Assembly: GCA_001600095.1 (NCBI GenBank)
Contig: BCIX01000003.1
Span: 1,116,001-1,180,000, forward strand
Reading direction: 5' to 3'
Length of the DNA: 64,000 bases
DNA from: Bullera alba
Taxonomy: Eukaryota; Basidiomycota; Tremellomycetes; Tremellales; Bulleraceae
Shown here: positions 21,583-31,690 of the stretch, piece after piece
How positions within the stretch are numbered: the first letter of the stretch is position 1
How the letters are laid out: the number at the start of each line of letters is the position of its first letter
Position numbers and translations under genes: made by a program
Notes under the pieces: generated by a model
What the model was told of the DNA's origin: nothing
What the model saw: the letters and a program-made list of their open reading frames with translations, nothing else
Database searches by the model: none

Positions 21583-24500
21583 TTACAGCGACAACGCTCT
21601 CGACCTCGTCGTCCCGGTCCAATTGTTCAGCCTGGATCCGCCAACCGCCTCCTCGGCCTGTAATGCCACAGCCATGCTTTCCGCGCCGTGAGGCATGACC
21701 GTCTCGGTGCTGCTGGTGGTGCTATCCCCTCCAGAGGATATATGCGCCATGTGACCATATCGCGTTTCGGCTTTTTGCGGTGCTTTGAATGTCCACCCTT
21801 TGAAAGCGAGACTGATCTCAATCGTCAGAGAGAGCTGCGGTGTAGAGGTTGAGGACTCACCTCTTCCTGATCTCGAGAAGGTGTGCGCCGTACTTCTCAT
21901 GCTTGAGCATCGGGTCTTTAGTTGCATCCGCCGCCGCACCACCTGCTGGGGCCAGAGGCTGCGCGAAGTCAGTAAGGTGGTCCTTGTATATCCTTGCGAG
22001 CTCACCTCATCAGGGATGTCCTCGTCAAAGTGCTTCGTATCGTCCTCTGTAGCCAGATCCGGCTGATACGGTGCGGGCATGATATGGAGATCTAAGCCAA
22101 ATCAGCATGCTCCCTCTCAGATGCGAGAGACGACTCACTATCCCAGTCCACGTTCTTGAACCACGGATGGGCCTTGATTTGCTCTGCGCCATCGTCTCCA
22201 AGACCGACAAAGCCGGATCCCCTGACAGACCCCCGTATGGTGCTGTTGGAAGTAAGTACCGATGCCTTGGCACTGGCGAGTGATCCAATTCGATCCTCTG
22301 GTTCACAGAGAAGTCGAACCATGAGATCGATACATTGCGACGAAACCCGGGGGCTCGGTGGGAACTTGAGCGAGTTCTTCCAATTGAGGCTGCTCAATGG
22401 TCAGTCTTCGTAGCAATCTACCAGAATATCGCAGTGGCTCACATTTTCTGTCGGGTGATATGTCTCTGTAAGAAAATCAGCTTAGTAGAACTTAACTAGT
22501 ACACAAAAGCTGTTGACTACTCACAGAGCTGCTAACAAACGGCGGGTAGCCATATAGCGACTCGTACACTAATTTGTCTGAGCTCGATCGCTACAATAAT
22601 GTGAGCATCAGACAACCCACTGATCACACCCAAGCTCCACCAATCACAGCTGAATCCGTACCCTTGGCCGCGAATCACTTCGGGAGCTGGAGAAGTCAGT
22701 AATGTCTCACTTCACAGATCGGGGCTTCCAGCTCACCCATATAGGAGTTTGTCCTAGCAAGCGCGGTCAGTAGAACATCGCTTGAGTTAGGAAGAATATG
22801 ATAACTTACCCGCAGACAGAGTATGCCAATTTCTTCCTGTTCTTGTCTCGCCAGGTCAAAACACCTTTACCCTCCTCAAGCCATTCTTTGCCCATGATCC
22901 TCTCCACCTCTGCTCTCTTCATCTTCCTCGTCTTGTTCCCAGTGACACCTCCAACTTCGAGATCGATGCCGTGCTTCTTGAGGAGCGCCTGTCGCTGCTG
23001 TTCATAGTAGTTCGTGTCATGGGCCCAATGCAGATCCGTGGCGAGGCCAAAGTCGGACACCTTGAGATGGCCATTGGGGTCAAAGAGGAAGTTGTCCGGT
23101 TTGATATCTCGGTGCGCGTAGCCCAGCGTATGCGTCTCTTGAAGGGCGAGGATCATCTCGGCGACGTAAAACCGAGTCATTGATTCGGAGAATGTATCCC
23201 TCTCCACGAGCAGGTTGAGCAAGTCCCCTCCGCCCATGTACTCCAGTACGAGGTATAGGTGATCGGCGTCCTGAAACGCGTAGAATAGCTGGACAATCCT
23301 GGACGCTGACGAACCGGATTCTGCGGTAGGCATAGCTTGCGATGCTGCTGCTGCCAGCAGGTCTTTCTCCGCTTTCACGTGTCCTTCTTGCGATTTCCGT
23401 AGCATACTATAGGAACATCAGCTCTGGCAGCTAGCTCGCCTCTATCCAGCTACACTCACTCGGCTTTTCTCAACTGCTTGATAGCGACGAGTCGACCTGA
23501 TTGATATTCTCGAGCAATTCTCACCACTCCAAAAGCGCCATGGCCAATCACTCGGCCCATCTCAAAGCCTTTGACATCCACCTTTCTCCTTCTCTCCCGC
23601 AGCATCACATTCTCATCTCGGATGAGCTCTTCCCGCAGAGACTCCTTTTCACCCTCGCTCATGAATCGATTCTCCGGCAGTAGGAAGGATTGTTCCAGCT
23701 GAGCCAATCGTCTGGCTCGGTTGAGGACATAATTTCCAGGATGAATGGGCGCAGCCGCTGGTTTCGATGTCCTGACTCGTGCCGCCGGTTTCAACAGAGC
23801 GTGGTAATACTGCTCAAAGAACAGCGCTATCGACATGGCCTTCTCCAAAGTCTCCAGAGAAGGCTTGACCACGCGGAATGGCAGTGCCGGAAGTCCAGAG
23901 GTGTTTGGCACAGCGGCTGTCGTCGTCGACACGGAGGACACTGGACCAACTTTCTTTGGCGAGTTTGCAAATATGGCCTGAGCGGTGGGTCTAGTTGACG
24001 ACGAGGACGAGCTGGCTTTGTGAGGCAGGGTAGCTTTGACGTCCAAGGATGGAGCAGTTTCTAGGATCTTGGTAACCTGTGCAATCTCCTGGTTGATCTT
24101 GGCCAACTCTTCGGGATTGAGGTTGACTGGCGGAACGGACTTCTTCTTCACCACTAGCGGTTTAGTCCGAGCAGGCGACTCGACAATACTCCTCCTGCTG
24201 GGCGGGCTCGGTAGACCAGGTACGCTGGACTGGGCCTCGGTGACGGGCGAAGCGAATGGGTTGATAAGTGGGCTGGTCGGACTCTTTGGCGTCTTGAGCA
24301 TAGACGAGGTTTGTTCAAAGTAGCCATTGGGAAAGTTTGCGATGAGATTCGGAGTCGATGCGTTGGCCAGACCGGGTGAGACGGAGGAATGCTCTCTGTC
24401 ATCGCGAAGGAGTGGCGGGAGGCGGGATAGCGGGGATGTGGCAAGAGGAGTAAGCGACGTGTTGGTGGTGGAGTAGATCGAGGATGGTAAGCCGTTCACG

Positions 24501-25339
24501 ACATGCAGCTGACCAGGAGCGTGCCTTTCAGGTTATGTTAGACATCAACAGGTCAAACACAAATTGCGTTGCTCACAGTGGCCCGTCAACGTCCCGTTGC
24601 AGTCGACTCTGCGCAGTGGCTTCCACGACTGCAGCGACTGCTCTTGCTTGTTGCTCCTTTGCTCGCACCTTGACTAGCTGCTTGATTGGGTCTGCCCAGG
24701 ATGGGTCTACGCGCAGTGTCAGTTGGGATCTTGATGAGAAGAGATCACGATTGCCCACCGCCAATCTTGTCGCCAACGCCTTCTAGCGACCATCGGAGCA
24801 ATAGTTCAGTCGCTTCCTCGAACGTTGATGCGTGGAAGATGTGTCTGAAGAGATCAGCTGGAACTGGACCATTCAGCCTACCTGAAATCCGTGGGCGGAC
24901 CGATCATTCGCTTGTCCACTCTCCGACGTCTCAGCTCAACATGCTTCTGATCAGCTCGTCCACCCGCCGCCATACCACCCCTTGCTACTCCTCCAGCACG
25001 GCCGCCTCGTCCCGCTGGCCCACCTCGAGGGGGCAACAGCCTGTCACCGGGATCGATGTTCTCCTTGGCGACGTGCCGCTCGTAAGGGACACCAGCCAGA
25101 TCCCACGGCTCGTCATCGAGTTTCCGCCCGCCCTGCTTGTACACCCGGTTCGGGGAGGGTTGCTGATTTGACCACCTCCTTGATGCCGGGATGAGCCTTG
25201 ATGGCGTAGAGGCGATCAAGTTTGCCAAATCGACAAAGCCCGAGTGAAGGATGTGCGAAGGCGCCCCAGACTGTGGTCGGGCGCTCATCTGAGCAGGCCG
25301 TTTCCGTTGAGGCTGTTTACCTGGAGAACGTGAGCCCAT
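21583..25339 (-). CDS. NDR-family AGC kinase, Dbf2/SidB type, with N-terminal CRIB-like motif
   Basis: Ser/Thr kinase of the NDR/LATS class, closest by eye to fungal Dbf2/Sid2 kinases of the mitotic exit (septation) pathway, which act with Mob1. Model of 1049 aa, exons 25339-24882, 24844-24759, 24706-24577, 24524-23460, 23406-22810, 22753-22737, 22686-22621, 22568-22525, 22465-22443, 22389-22139, 22091-22006, 21958-21861 and 21811-21583. A CRIB-like motif IGPPTDFRHIFH sits at about 146-157. The kinase domain runs from about 544: GHGAFGVV loop, VAIKQL lysine, YAHRDIKPDN, SDFGLAT, the NDR insert after the DFG (from HDTNYYEQ), activation segment YSVCGTNSYMAPE and hydrophobic motif LAFKGWTFK. The kinase exon at 24524 has no usable ATG of its own, which supports joining it to the upstream exons. 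The start at 25339 is uncertain. Confidence 0.78.
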
Positions 25340-26437
25340 GGTCAAGCACACAGGGAGATAGTATCAGGAAGATGTTGGAAGGCTCGGGAGGATCTACCTT
25401 GTGAGTTTGTAGATCTGGTCTCTGATTATGGGATCGTACGGTATTGTTTGCCTTGATTGCCCTAGCAGCTGCCTGACCAGCCTTCTCTTCGGCAAGACTT
25501 CCTATTATGTCAACAAATCGGATTCGAGCACACTGACAGTCCGGGTCTACCTTCGTCGTCTCAACCTTCACCGTATACTTCGAAAGGAATGCGCAATGAC
25601 CATTCATCCCTTTGCCACTGGGAACGACCCATGATTTCATCTCCGTATCCCTTGTCCCTTTGATAGGATATTTTGATGGGTTCGTATCAATGTCATCAGC
25701 CGATCACGCCGGAAAGAACACACTTGGCTCGCCCCGGTGACAGTCTGTCCTTTCATGTTCTGGGCATTGCCCCTTGCCTCCCGCCTTGAGCAAAGGTACC
25801 GCGTCGAAGGCGTAATGAAACGCCGGGGTCCATAGACGAAGAGGTTGCGAAGCGTATCGGGTTTGCGGGAGTCTGAGCGGCTTCTCCGCTCGGTGGCTCG
25901 AAGAGCTGCATGCGACGATGAGCATGCTGGCAGCGGAATCTGCGCAGAGGCAGAGAAGGGCGGGAGCAGCATGCAATGGAAAGAGAGCCTGTTGAGTGTT
26001 TGCAGTGTGTAGGCTTCACAACAGCCCTGGATACCATCTCTAGGTCCGACCTGACGTGTCATTCGCCACCCACCTGATAACCCTCACTCCGTCTTCTCGT
26101 CATCTTGGCCCTCGGCGCGTCTGTCCTTTTTGTGCGCGACGACCAGAGAGAGTCAGCTGTGCTCAAAATCAATCAGAGGTGGGTGCTCACCAACCTCAGC
26201 CAAGCAACCTCCTGTACGACCACCTCGACGTGTCTGGCTCGACCCAGCTAGGCGTTAGACGAGCAATTGATAGCACCGACGATCTCTCAGCCCGATCGGA
26301 TCTTGTCGGCAGGTCAAAGGTCACAACATCTCGACAGCGATCTTCTCACCCATACACTCACCTCACAACGACCAAGTGATATCGCTGCCAAACCTATATT
26401 CCATGGGCAGGTAATCGCCATCTGTCAGCAGGCCCAA
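25340..26437. other. kinase / ZRG17 divergent region
   Basis: 1.1 kb between two divergent starts. It includes the doubtful small minus-strand gene at 25394-25972. An intron-like end (CTTGAC...CTCCAG) overlaps the chosen kinase ATG at 25339, so the kinase leader may be spliced. Promoters for both genes must lie here. Confidence 0.45.
25394..25972 (-). CDS. doubtful small gene, unidentified
   Basis: Tentative model only: exons 25972-25724, 25650-25579 and 25501-25394 would give about 142 aa, ending with a basic, coding-looking tail (LPKRRLVRQLLGQSRQ). The donors GTGTGT and GTATAC are weak and several frames are open, so other splices are equally possible. The N-terminus is Ser/Arg-rich, as in a mitochondrial import signal. 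The stretch may instead be the spliced 5' leader of the kinase gene just downstream. I do not recognise a family. Confidence 0.25.
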
Positions 26438-29251
26438 ATGAGTACCTCTCCGACACCATCATTCCCGTCTCCGGCCTCGTCAACGGCAGAAACTAGTCTG
26501 CCGACACCTGATCAACCCTACGAGCCGTACACCCGCCGGTCGTCCTTGGCATCGCTCGACATGGGCATGAACATGTCTCCGCCTCCACTGCCGGACTATA
26601 CGCCCAAACGACCCATCAGGCATGAAGTGTACGAGACGCCAACAACGCAATCCCGCTTGGATGCTAGTATGGAACCTGGAGCATTGAGCGGCTCGCCAGG
26701 TCAGGTGCCTCCGCCATCACAACCAGGATCCAACAACTCATCTGCGTTCATGCACAACCTGTCACAACGGCGGAGCGCGACCAATCCAACGCCTGCCTAT
26801 CGCGCTGCTCCACCACCACCGATCCTCCTCCGCAGACCCACGGATATCAACACTTCAGTCGTCGTCGAAGACATAGCCCTACGCACTGGATCCTCAACGT
26901 CCTCTGGGCGCCGGACACCTATCAGCCCCGGAGGATTGAACATATCAGGAGTACCTGGATTGTCGGAACCGTTGGACAGAGAAGAGGAGTCCGATCTACT
27001 GCCTGAATTGGCTCCCTCGCCACATAGAGCGTTCTTCGGAGGATCGAGCTCGGCCGGCGCCCCAGCATCTCCTGCATGGCAGAGCTTCGAGGCAAACCCC
27101 AACGCGCCATCATCCAACGGATCACCTACTGCCAGCGGCCCACATCGCGTACGACAGAGCCTGGATGTGCCATACTCGCCTCTTGGTCCGCGTACACGGG
27201 AGCATCGTTTCGAACCGACCCCGAATCATGGCCTCCATTCGCGAAACTTGTCGCTATACTTTCCCCAGCCTGGCGAGTCTTCCACTAGGAGTAGTCAAGG
27301 AGCGCTCATCACCAGCCCCAAGGAGATACAGGATGGAGTGCTCGAAGGCCAGCAAGGAGTAGCAAATGCAGGCAAGGAGAAGACACCATTTGGCGGGACG
27401 AGTAATTGGTCGTTTGGAGGCAAAGCGAGTGGTCAAGCAGCGGGTCTGGTCACTCCGGATGCAAGTAAGAAGAGCAAACGTCGAGGTCATCACGTGAGTA
27501 GCTACTTTGCAGCTTGCAATGTTCGAGTGGTGCATGTCGCGTGAGATCGGTCGGGTGATGCTGACGAACGTGCGTTAATCAATTTAGCATAAACATTCTC
27601 TCTCCCACAACTTTTTCTCGTTCCTAGATCCGACGCAGACCAACCCGAACCTCTCCAATGGCGCTGCTTCGCCACTGCTCTCGGCGCCCCGGCCCGTGGA
27701 CACTCCGCAGCCTGTACCCATGCCATTACTGTCAAATCCCTCATTAGTAACGTCTTCATCCTCTCAATCTCTATCGCCCTTACCGCCTTCTCGTCTGGAT
27801 TGGCAACAGCAGATGCTGCTCTCGTTCTCGGCGCTGGAGTTTTTGGTCGGTGCGGGATTATGGGTCGAGGGGCAGATGTCGGGATGGAGGTGTCTTGCCG
27901 GAGTAGGGTATCTGGTGGTTTTCGACGCGATTGGAGTCGCGGTGAAATTGGCGGGAGAACAAGGGTGGAGGAGTGTCCGGCGGCCATATGGGTGAGCAGC
28001 GGTCTTGCTCCGGGGTGAGATAGTGTGCTGACAATCTGCAGTGGCGCACGCTTGTTGGCATTGCTCTGCTTTGTCCAATCCCTCTTCCTCGTCTTCTCCG
28101 CGGTGTACATTGCCAAAGAGTCTATCGAGCAGGTTCTGCTAGGTTCAGCTGCACATGACCATGGTGGAGGAGGCGGGCATCACTCGCTCACTGAGGCTAT
28201 AGGAGAGGGGGACGAAAGGTGAGTTCAGCTGCTGCGATTGTGATTCGATATAGCTGACTTATGATACCCAGGGCCTTCCCCATCTTCCTCCTCATGGCCG
28301 CCACGATTACATCCGTGTACAGTGGCTACGTCTTGGAGAACCACAGCAAGCTAGTAGAGGGTGAGTCACGCACAGGAATGACCCATTGCTCGAGCTGCAA
28401 CTGACCTACTTTGACTGCATAGCCGTTGGAACTCTATTCCTACCCGGAGCATACGTATCGAATCCAGTGGTCCAGAAATTCCGCACTCTTCTAGCCAACC
28501 CCTTTAGCGTGACCATTGCAGGCTCATGCTCTGCTGTGATCGTCGGATCGATCATCGTGCCACCGTATGTCTATTCCAGCAAGCCTACACCAGTTAATGC
28601 CAGCTAACGCCTCGTGCTAGGTCATCACTGCACTCGTTCGACTCGTCACTCTCGCTGTTGTTGACCGTACTCGCTTCAGCATTGGCATACCCGCCCACCT
28701 TGTCGTTCGGCCATGCACTCCTCCAAACAGCTCCAAGCCCCAGCTCGGGTCAGATGAAATCACTGCGAAAGACGCTCAAGGATATCAACGATGAGCCGAG
28801 AGTCCTGGGAGTGGGGACCGTCAGGTGCTGGACGATAAGCTCGGCTCTGCCCACAGAAAGCCGTCCTGCGCTTTTAAGCGACATGCGGAATCGAATCAGC
28901 TCAAGTTCGGTCTACAACAAATCAAGCATGACCCCGGATCCGTACAGTTCTCCAGACTATACTCCCAACGCATCACCCACCCGACCTTCTTTCGATAGGA
29001 ATGGTACGAATCCCGCGTCGTACCCGTCGAAAAGCTCGAGCAAGGGAGGTGCTCCGCTGGTGGTCAGCTTGAATGTTCATGTTCATCCCGATTCCAGCGA
29101 TAGAGACGTTTTGGACATTACGAAATTGACGTGGTCCAAGATCAGCAATGCGGTCAACATAGGGTCAATGGGTCTGGAAGGGAGAGTTGGGCTGTCGGAG
29201 ATCAGCGTCGCCGTGAAGAGGGGGTGGGACGGGGCAGAAGAGGACAAATAG
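26438..29251 (+). CDS. ZRG17: Zrg17-like zinc transporter (CDF family, ER/Golgi)
   Basis: Partner-type CDF protein that in yeasts works with Msc2/Cis4 to bring zinc into the early secretory pathway; 832 aa. Exons are 26438-27493, 27588-27991, 28042-28218, 28272-28360, 28423-28564 and 28621-29251. The long Ser/Pro-rich cytosolic N-terminus (about 350 aa) ends in basic/His residues that continue across the intron as HKHSLSHNFFSFLDP, a motif I associate with this family. Six hydrophobic segments follow, including LLALLCFVQSLFLVFSAVYI and FPIFLLMAATITSVYSGYVL. A His/Gly-rich loop (HDHGGGGGHH) is a likely metal-binding loop. The cytosolic C-terminal domain has VVSLNVHVHPDSSDRDVLD. The ATG at 26438 is preferred; an upstream in-frame ATG at 26267 gives a non-typical extension. 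Confidence 0.82.
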
Positions 29252-29606
29252 CTCCCGGAATGGAAGGGGAAGGAGAGTTGTTTCGACCTTGTAACTCAGG
29301 GGATAAAGGATACAGGCATAATGACTAATCAGTACTCTCACACATACAGCATACACTAGCATTCATTGTAGAGATCGGCATACTGTTGGATATGTAGCAT
29401 ATCATGGTCGCGGCTAGAGCGGATCGTCCGAATTTGTCGCTTGATTCGTTCTATCGATGGGCGTCGACGTAGACGTCTGCGAGGTCTTGTTAGCTGCGGA
29501 GTGGTTAGGGATAAGCAATCTGATCAGTAGAGGTGAGGGAGAGATCTAATAAGGACTGCTATAGTGATGTCACATCTCCTTCATCCTTCCCAGTGAAAGT
29601 CAGCGG
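29252..29606. other. intergenic, nothing seen
   Basis: 355 bp between ZRG17 and the small gene. No feature was recognised. Confidence 0.5.
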
Positions 29607-29987
29607 ATGGACGGACCGTTGCCTGCAAGCCTGTAAGTGTGGAGCAGAGCTTCAGAGGCAGTCATAGCGGACGAGCGTACGGGTGCTCTTCCTCAGAACG
29701 AGTCCGAGCTGACTGATAGGCTGTTCAACAACATGTCAGCCCTTGGATGGCTTCTCGTCGAGTGCTTGCTGTTGGATAGACTGATGTACGAATTGCTAGA
29801 AACGGCTTGCAGCAGCAAGGAGGTTGTTGCTGGGTGGCGTAAAAGGTTAATTCCAGACCGGCCATTACCTCCACCTTATTGGTCCCGCCACATTACGCGC
29901 ACCGCTGCATGGTCCGCCTCTGCTGCAGCCATTTCTACGCTCGTCAGTCTGGGTCCAGTCTGGCTTCAGTTGGAAGGAGAGAGATGA
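29607..29987 (+). CDS. small protein of unknown function (97 aa)
   Basis: Not recognised. Two exons, 29607-29632 and 29720-29987, join in phase through an 87-bp intron with a strong GTAAGT donor and a CTGACTGATAG branch/acceptor end. The protein starts MDGPLPASLLFNNMSALGWL. It has an amphipathic helical segment (LLVECLLLDRLMYELLETA), a basic middle (WRKRLIPDRPLPPPYWSRH) and an Ala/Ser/Leu-rich end that could form one membrane span. The intron rescue of a clean ATG argues that it is real, though small. It lies 278 bp upstream of RAD6 on the same strand. Confidence 0.5.
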
Positions 29988-30265
29988 TCACCACTCTCAC
30001 AAGCTGATTCATCCTCGCTAGTACTCATTGTCCAACTCTCCACCAGTTCTCTGTATCCTGTACACCCAGCGCCTCAAGCCTAAACAACCCCGCACACCAA
30101 TCCGGTCACTTGGATTGTCCTTTCGCCTCCCTTTCATCCTCTTATACCTCGCTCAATTCCCTCCCATTGCCACTGGACCTCGCTGGACGACAGAGACCAG
30201 CTGCATCTTAGAATCAACGCACTGCCATAGGTAGAAATTGAGTTGTTGCGAACTGATTTAGCAAT

Positions 30266-31225
30266 ATGGTACGTGAGCAACGAATTGAATGAGTCAGCGA
30301 GCCCAAGTTGACCTTCCTGAACCTGAATAGTCGACACCAGCAAAGAGACGCCTGATTCGAGACTTCAAGCGCCTGGCCTCGGATCCTCCGGTCGGTATCT
30401 CTGGCAGTCCCAACAATGACAATATCATGATATGGAACGCTGTCATCTTTGGACCTCGTGAGTGAACCAGGTCTTGGCGTCGTTGCGAGGGAGACAAGAG
30501 ATGTTGCAGCGGGCTCTGGGTCCGGTACGAGCCCACGTTCTGTCAGGGGACCACTTTCACCGAACTTGCAACATCAAAGAAGGCTTCAGAAGCGTCGGGA
30601 ATGAAGATAGCGGTGAAGAAGCTGGACTTATTGGAGTCGCGTGACTGCGTGACCAGCCCACTGGACTGCGAAGGAGGATTGGCTTCTTCAGCTAGCGATG
30701 ATGAGTTGAGCTGACCCTTTGGTAGCGGACACCCCATTCGAGGACGGCTCCTTCCGACTCACCCTCACCTTCTCCGAGGCATATCCCAATAAACCACCCA
30801 CAGTGCGATTCGTCTCCAAGATGTTTCACCCAAACATATACCACAATGGAGAGCTCTGTTTGGATATCCTGCAGAACAGATGGAGTCCGACATACGACGT
30901 AGCGGCGGTATTGACCAGTGTGCAGAGTTTGCTGAATGACCCGAACCCAAGCAGGTGAGTGGGACAGCTGTCCTCAATCGACCGATTTAGCTGACTGTGA
31001 TGCAGTCCCGCGAACGTCGAGGCGGCTCAGCTGTTCAAGGAGAACATCAAAGAGTACGAGAGAAAGGTCAAGGTGGGTCGCGTGTGAACGGACTTTCGCG
31101 CAATATATGCTCATCAAGCTCAGGCAACCGTTGAGCAATCGTGGATGGACAGCCACGAGGCGATCGAAGAGGATAGTACGGAAGCTTCGTCATCGGCAGC
31201 ACAATCCCCTCCAGTGCCTGCATGA
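30266..31225 (+). CDS. RAD6: ubiquitin-conjugating enzyme E2 Rad6/Ubc2
   Basis: E2 enzyme for DNA-damage tolerance (PCNA), histone H2B mono-ubiquitylation and N-end-rule turnover; 175 aa. Exons are 30266-30268, 30331-30457, 30726-30954, 31006-31072 and 31124-31225. The first coding exon is just the ATG, followed by [20 protein letters not shown], matching the strongly conserved Rad6 N-terminus. The E2 signatures HPNIY and the catalytic Cys in [10 protein letters not shown] are present. The C-terminal tail ([15 protein letters not shown]) is acidic, as in fungal Rad6, though shorter in acidic residues than in budding yeast. The second intron (30458-30725) is 268 bp, five times the local norm, and holds a perfect 6-bp stem hairpin. 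Confidence 0.95.
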
Positions 31226-31690
31226 TCTTGTCTCACCCTTGGCATATGGAGGACATGGGGCAAGGATTCACGAACACCGGCAGCATCTTTTCCCCTCTCG
31301 AATCATCAGCATGACATCACTTGTATTTTGTTCCAATAGGCATGATCCCGACATGAACCGCGACGAGCTTGTATTGGAGGGGACGACGGCCTTGATGAAG
31401 GGGCAAGGGTGAAGCGGAGGACAGGCCGTCACGGTCACAGTACCCTCACAACAATGCATTGGTAGCTTGAGTTTTGGATTCCCAGGTCTGCCGACAAAAC
31501 CCAAGCCGATCAGAGGGCATACTGATACAAATGCATGCGATCGTATATCCTATTCAGGCAGAGTTACAACTGTACGGGAGGATCATTCCGCAAGAATGAC
31601 CCCAATCATGAAGCACCCAAAATGATATGAAGATGTTGCACTGCAACATACGAGTGGTCGTGCGCCAAATCCCCGTGTATCGAGAGATGC
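31226..31690. other. convergent intergenic, nothing seen
   Basis: 465 bp between the 3' ends of RAD6 (+) and the next minus-strand gene. It carries 3' UTRs only, as far as can be seen. Confidence 0.5.

Noticed and set aside
24497..24499. Kinase start at 24499 (reading MNGLPSS)
   Set aside because: The codon is GTG, not a normal nuclear start; the frame instead continues upstream by splicing.
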